Source of the DNA: an uncultured Alphaproteobacteria bacterium
GTDB taxonomy: Bacteria; Pseudomonadota; Alphaproteobacteria; Rickettsiales; UBA1997
Length of the DNA: 7,020 nucleotides
NCBI GenBank assembly: GCA_903959715.1
Contig: CAJBXX010000134.1
Span: 1-7,020, forward strand
Direction of reading: 5' to 3'
Part shown: positions 6,511 to 7,020 of the stretch, one piece after another
Position numbering within the stretch: the stretch's first letter is position 1
Layout: every line of letters starts with the position of its first letter
Notes under the pieces: generated by a model
Seen by the model: the letters and a program-made list of their open reading frames with translations, nothing else
Database searches by the model: none
Told to the model about the DNA's origin: nothing
Made by a program: the position numbers and the translations under genes

Positions 6511-6552
6511 TTTATCTTTAATTTATCTTTAATTTATCTTTAATTTATCTTT
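6511..6552. repeat. 11-bp tandem repeat (TTTATCTTTAA), 3.8 copies
   Basis: TTTATCTTTAA occurs perfectly at 6511-6521, 6522-6532 and 6533-6543, followed by a nine-base partial copy (6544-6552). The array covers the last codons and stop (6529-6531) of the minus-strand gene. Because 11 is not a multiple of 3, copy-number changes could shift the frame. The array itself supplies stops in the frames I checked, so only the last few residues would change. Confidence 0.9.
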
Positions 6553-7020
6553 TTTAAACCATAAACAATTTTTTCTGGAACCTATCTTGTAAATTAAATT
6601 TAATTTTTTGAGCTTAGTTAATATATTTTGAATTTTTTCATCTTTTTTCTCGCGTGTCAAGGTTGTGGAAAGCATAAAGTAACAAACCCCATCTATATCT
6701 CGACGCCTTGCGCCAGAAGGGAAAGCTTCTAATAATTTTAAAATCTTTGTTTCTATTTCTGCATTTGAAGCACCTTTTTTATTAATATAATCAGCTTTTT
6801 GATCCAATATTTCCGCCACTTTCATTGATAAAATATAATTCGGTCTTCTACCTTCAATTAGCTTTTCTTTTTGAAGTTTTTTTACATCATTTTCATCAAT
6901 TTCATTACCTAATCCTTTTTGAATTTTATCTAAAAGAATTATTTTTGGAATATCAAAACTAGGGTGATTTCTTAAAATTTCAGAGAATTTTTTATCAATA
7001 ACTTTGCCATATATTCTTAA
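6529..7020 (-). CDS. AlbA_2/HATPase_c_4-type (Schlafen/RecG-like) ATP-binding protein, C-terminal part
   Basis: The frame is open from base 7020 to a TAA at 6531-6529, giving 163 visible residues; the N-terminus lies beyond the right edge. The Met at 6825 is internal (residue 66 of the visible part) and is not a credible start, because family-like sequence continues without a break upstream. The visible part carries a pattern typical of the C-terminus of 'AlbA_2 putative DNA-binding / RecG-like ATP-binding' proteins. It has a GKVIDKKFSEIL helix, then IPKIILLDKIQKG, KLIEGRRPNYILS, and finally a winged-helix-like segment (ETKILKLLEAFPSGARRRDID ... LTREKKDEKIQNILTKLKKL ... YKIGSRKNCLWF). In full-length relatives this follows an N-terminal AlbA_2 domain and a GHKL-type ATPase module. 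The proposed roles are transcriptional regulation or nucleic-acid binding, often in mobile or defence-related regions. The extreme C-terminus (KKDKLKIN) is encoded by an 11-bp repeat array. A decayed duplicate lies directly downstream. Confidence 0.75.
   Translation of the reverse strand, partial: LRIYGKVIDKKFSEILRNHPSFDIPKIILLDKIQKGLGNEIDENDVKKLQKEKLIEGRRPNYILSMKVAEILDQKADYINKKGASNAEIETKILKLLEAFPSGARRRDIDGVCYFMLSTTLTREKKDEKIQNILTKLKKLNLIYKIGSRKNCLWFKKDKLKIN

Noticed and set aside
6301..6543. 80-codon plus-strand ORF
   Set aside because: It runs antisense through the decayed gene copy and then through the 24-bp and 11-bp repeats; its repetitive FINHFMI residues come from the repeats.
6425..6552. 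CRISPR array
   Set aside because: The repeats are short, directly adjacent and lack unique spacers of regular length.

Overview
This is a very AT-rich window with short intergenic gaps, lysine/asparagine/isoleucine/phenylalanine-rich proteins and standard stop-codon use (TGG for Trp, TAA for most stops). None of the readable start codons has a convincing Shine-Dalgarno sequence upstream. The gene content (MetY, SelO, CPBP protease, GNAT, AlbA_2-type ATP-binding protein) and base composition suggest a low-GC bacterium, possibly a host-associated or streamlined proteobacterium. That placement is inference and is not settled by the sequence.

Left part, minus strand (3712 down to 1). A gene cluster reads right to left. 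It starts with a 26-codon leader ORF ending in three Cys codons, followed by metY (O-acetylhomoserine sulfhydrylase), an unrecognised 505-residue protein, and a membrane protein running off the left edge. The membrane protein is recognisable as a CPBP-type intramembrane protease cut just after its Glu-Glu motif. Gaps are 69, 99 and 37 bp, so co-transcription is possible. The Cys-rich leader in front of a sulfur-assimilation enzyme is the most interesting item: it looks like a cysteine-sensing transcription or translation attenuator.

Middle, plus strand (3811-6096). selO (protein AMPylase) and a GNAT-family acetyltransferase are 42 bp apart and probably form an operon. The second gene ends in a hairpin followed by a T-rich run. 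The selO and metY units diverge from a 248-bp AT-rich intergenic region that holds the leader ORF and putative promoters.

Right part, minus strand (6185-7020). The C-terminal 163 residues of an AlbA_2/HATPase_c_4-type (RecG-like or Schlafen-like) ATP-binding protein enter from the right edge. Immediately downstream lies a decayed copy of the same region, at a constant ungapped offset of 581 bp. It is interrupted by stop codons and flanked by 24-bp and 11-bp direct repeats. This is a local duplication in which one copy has been lost.
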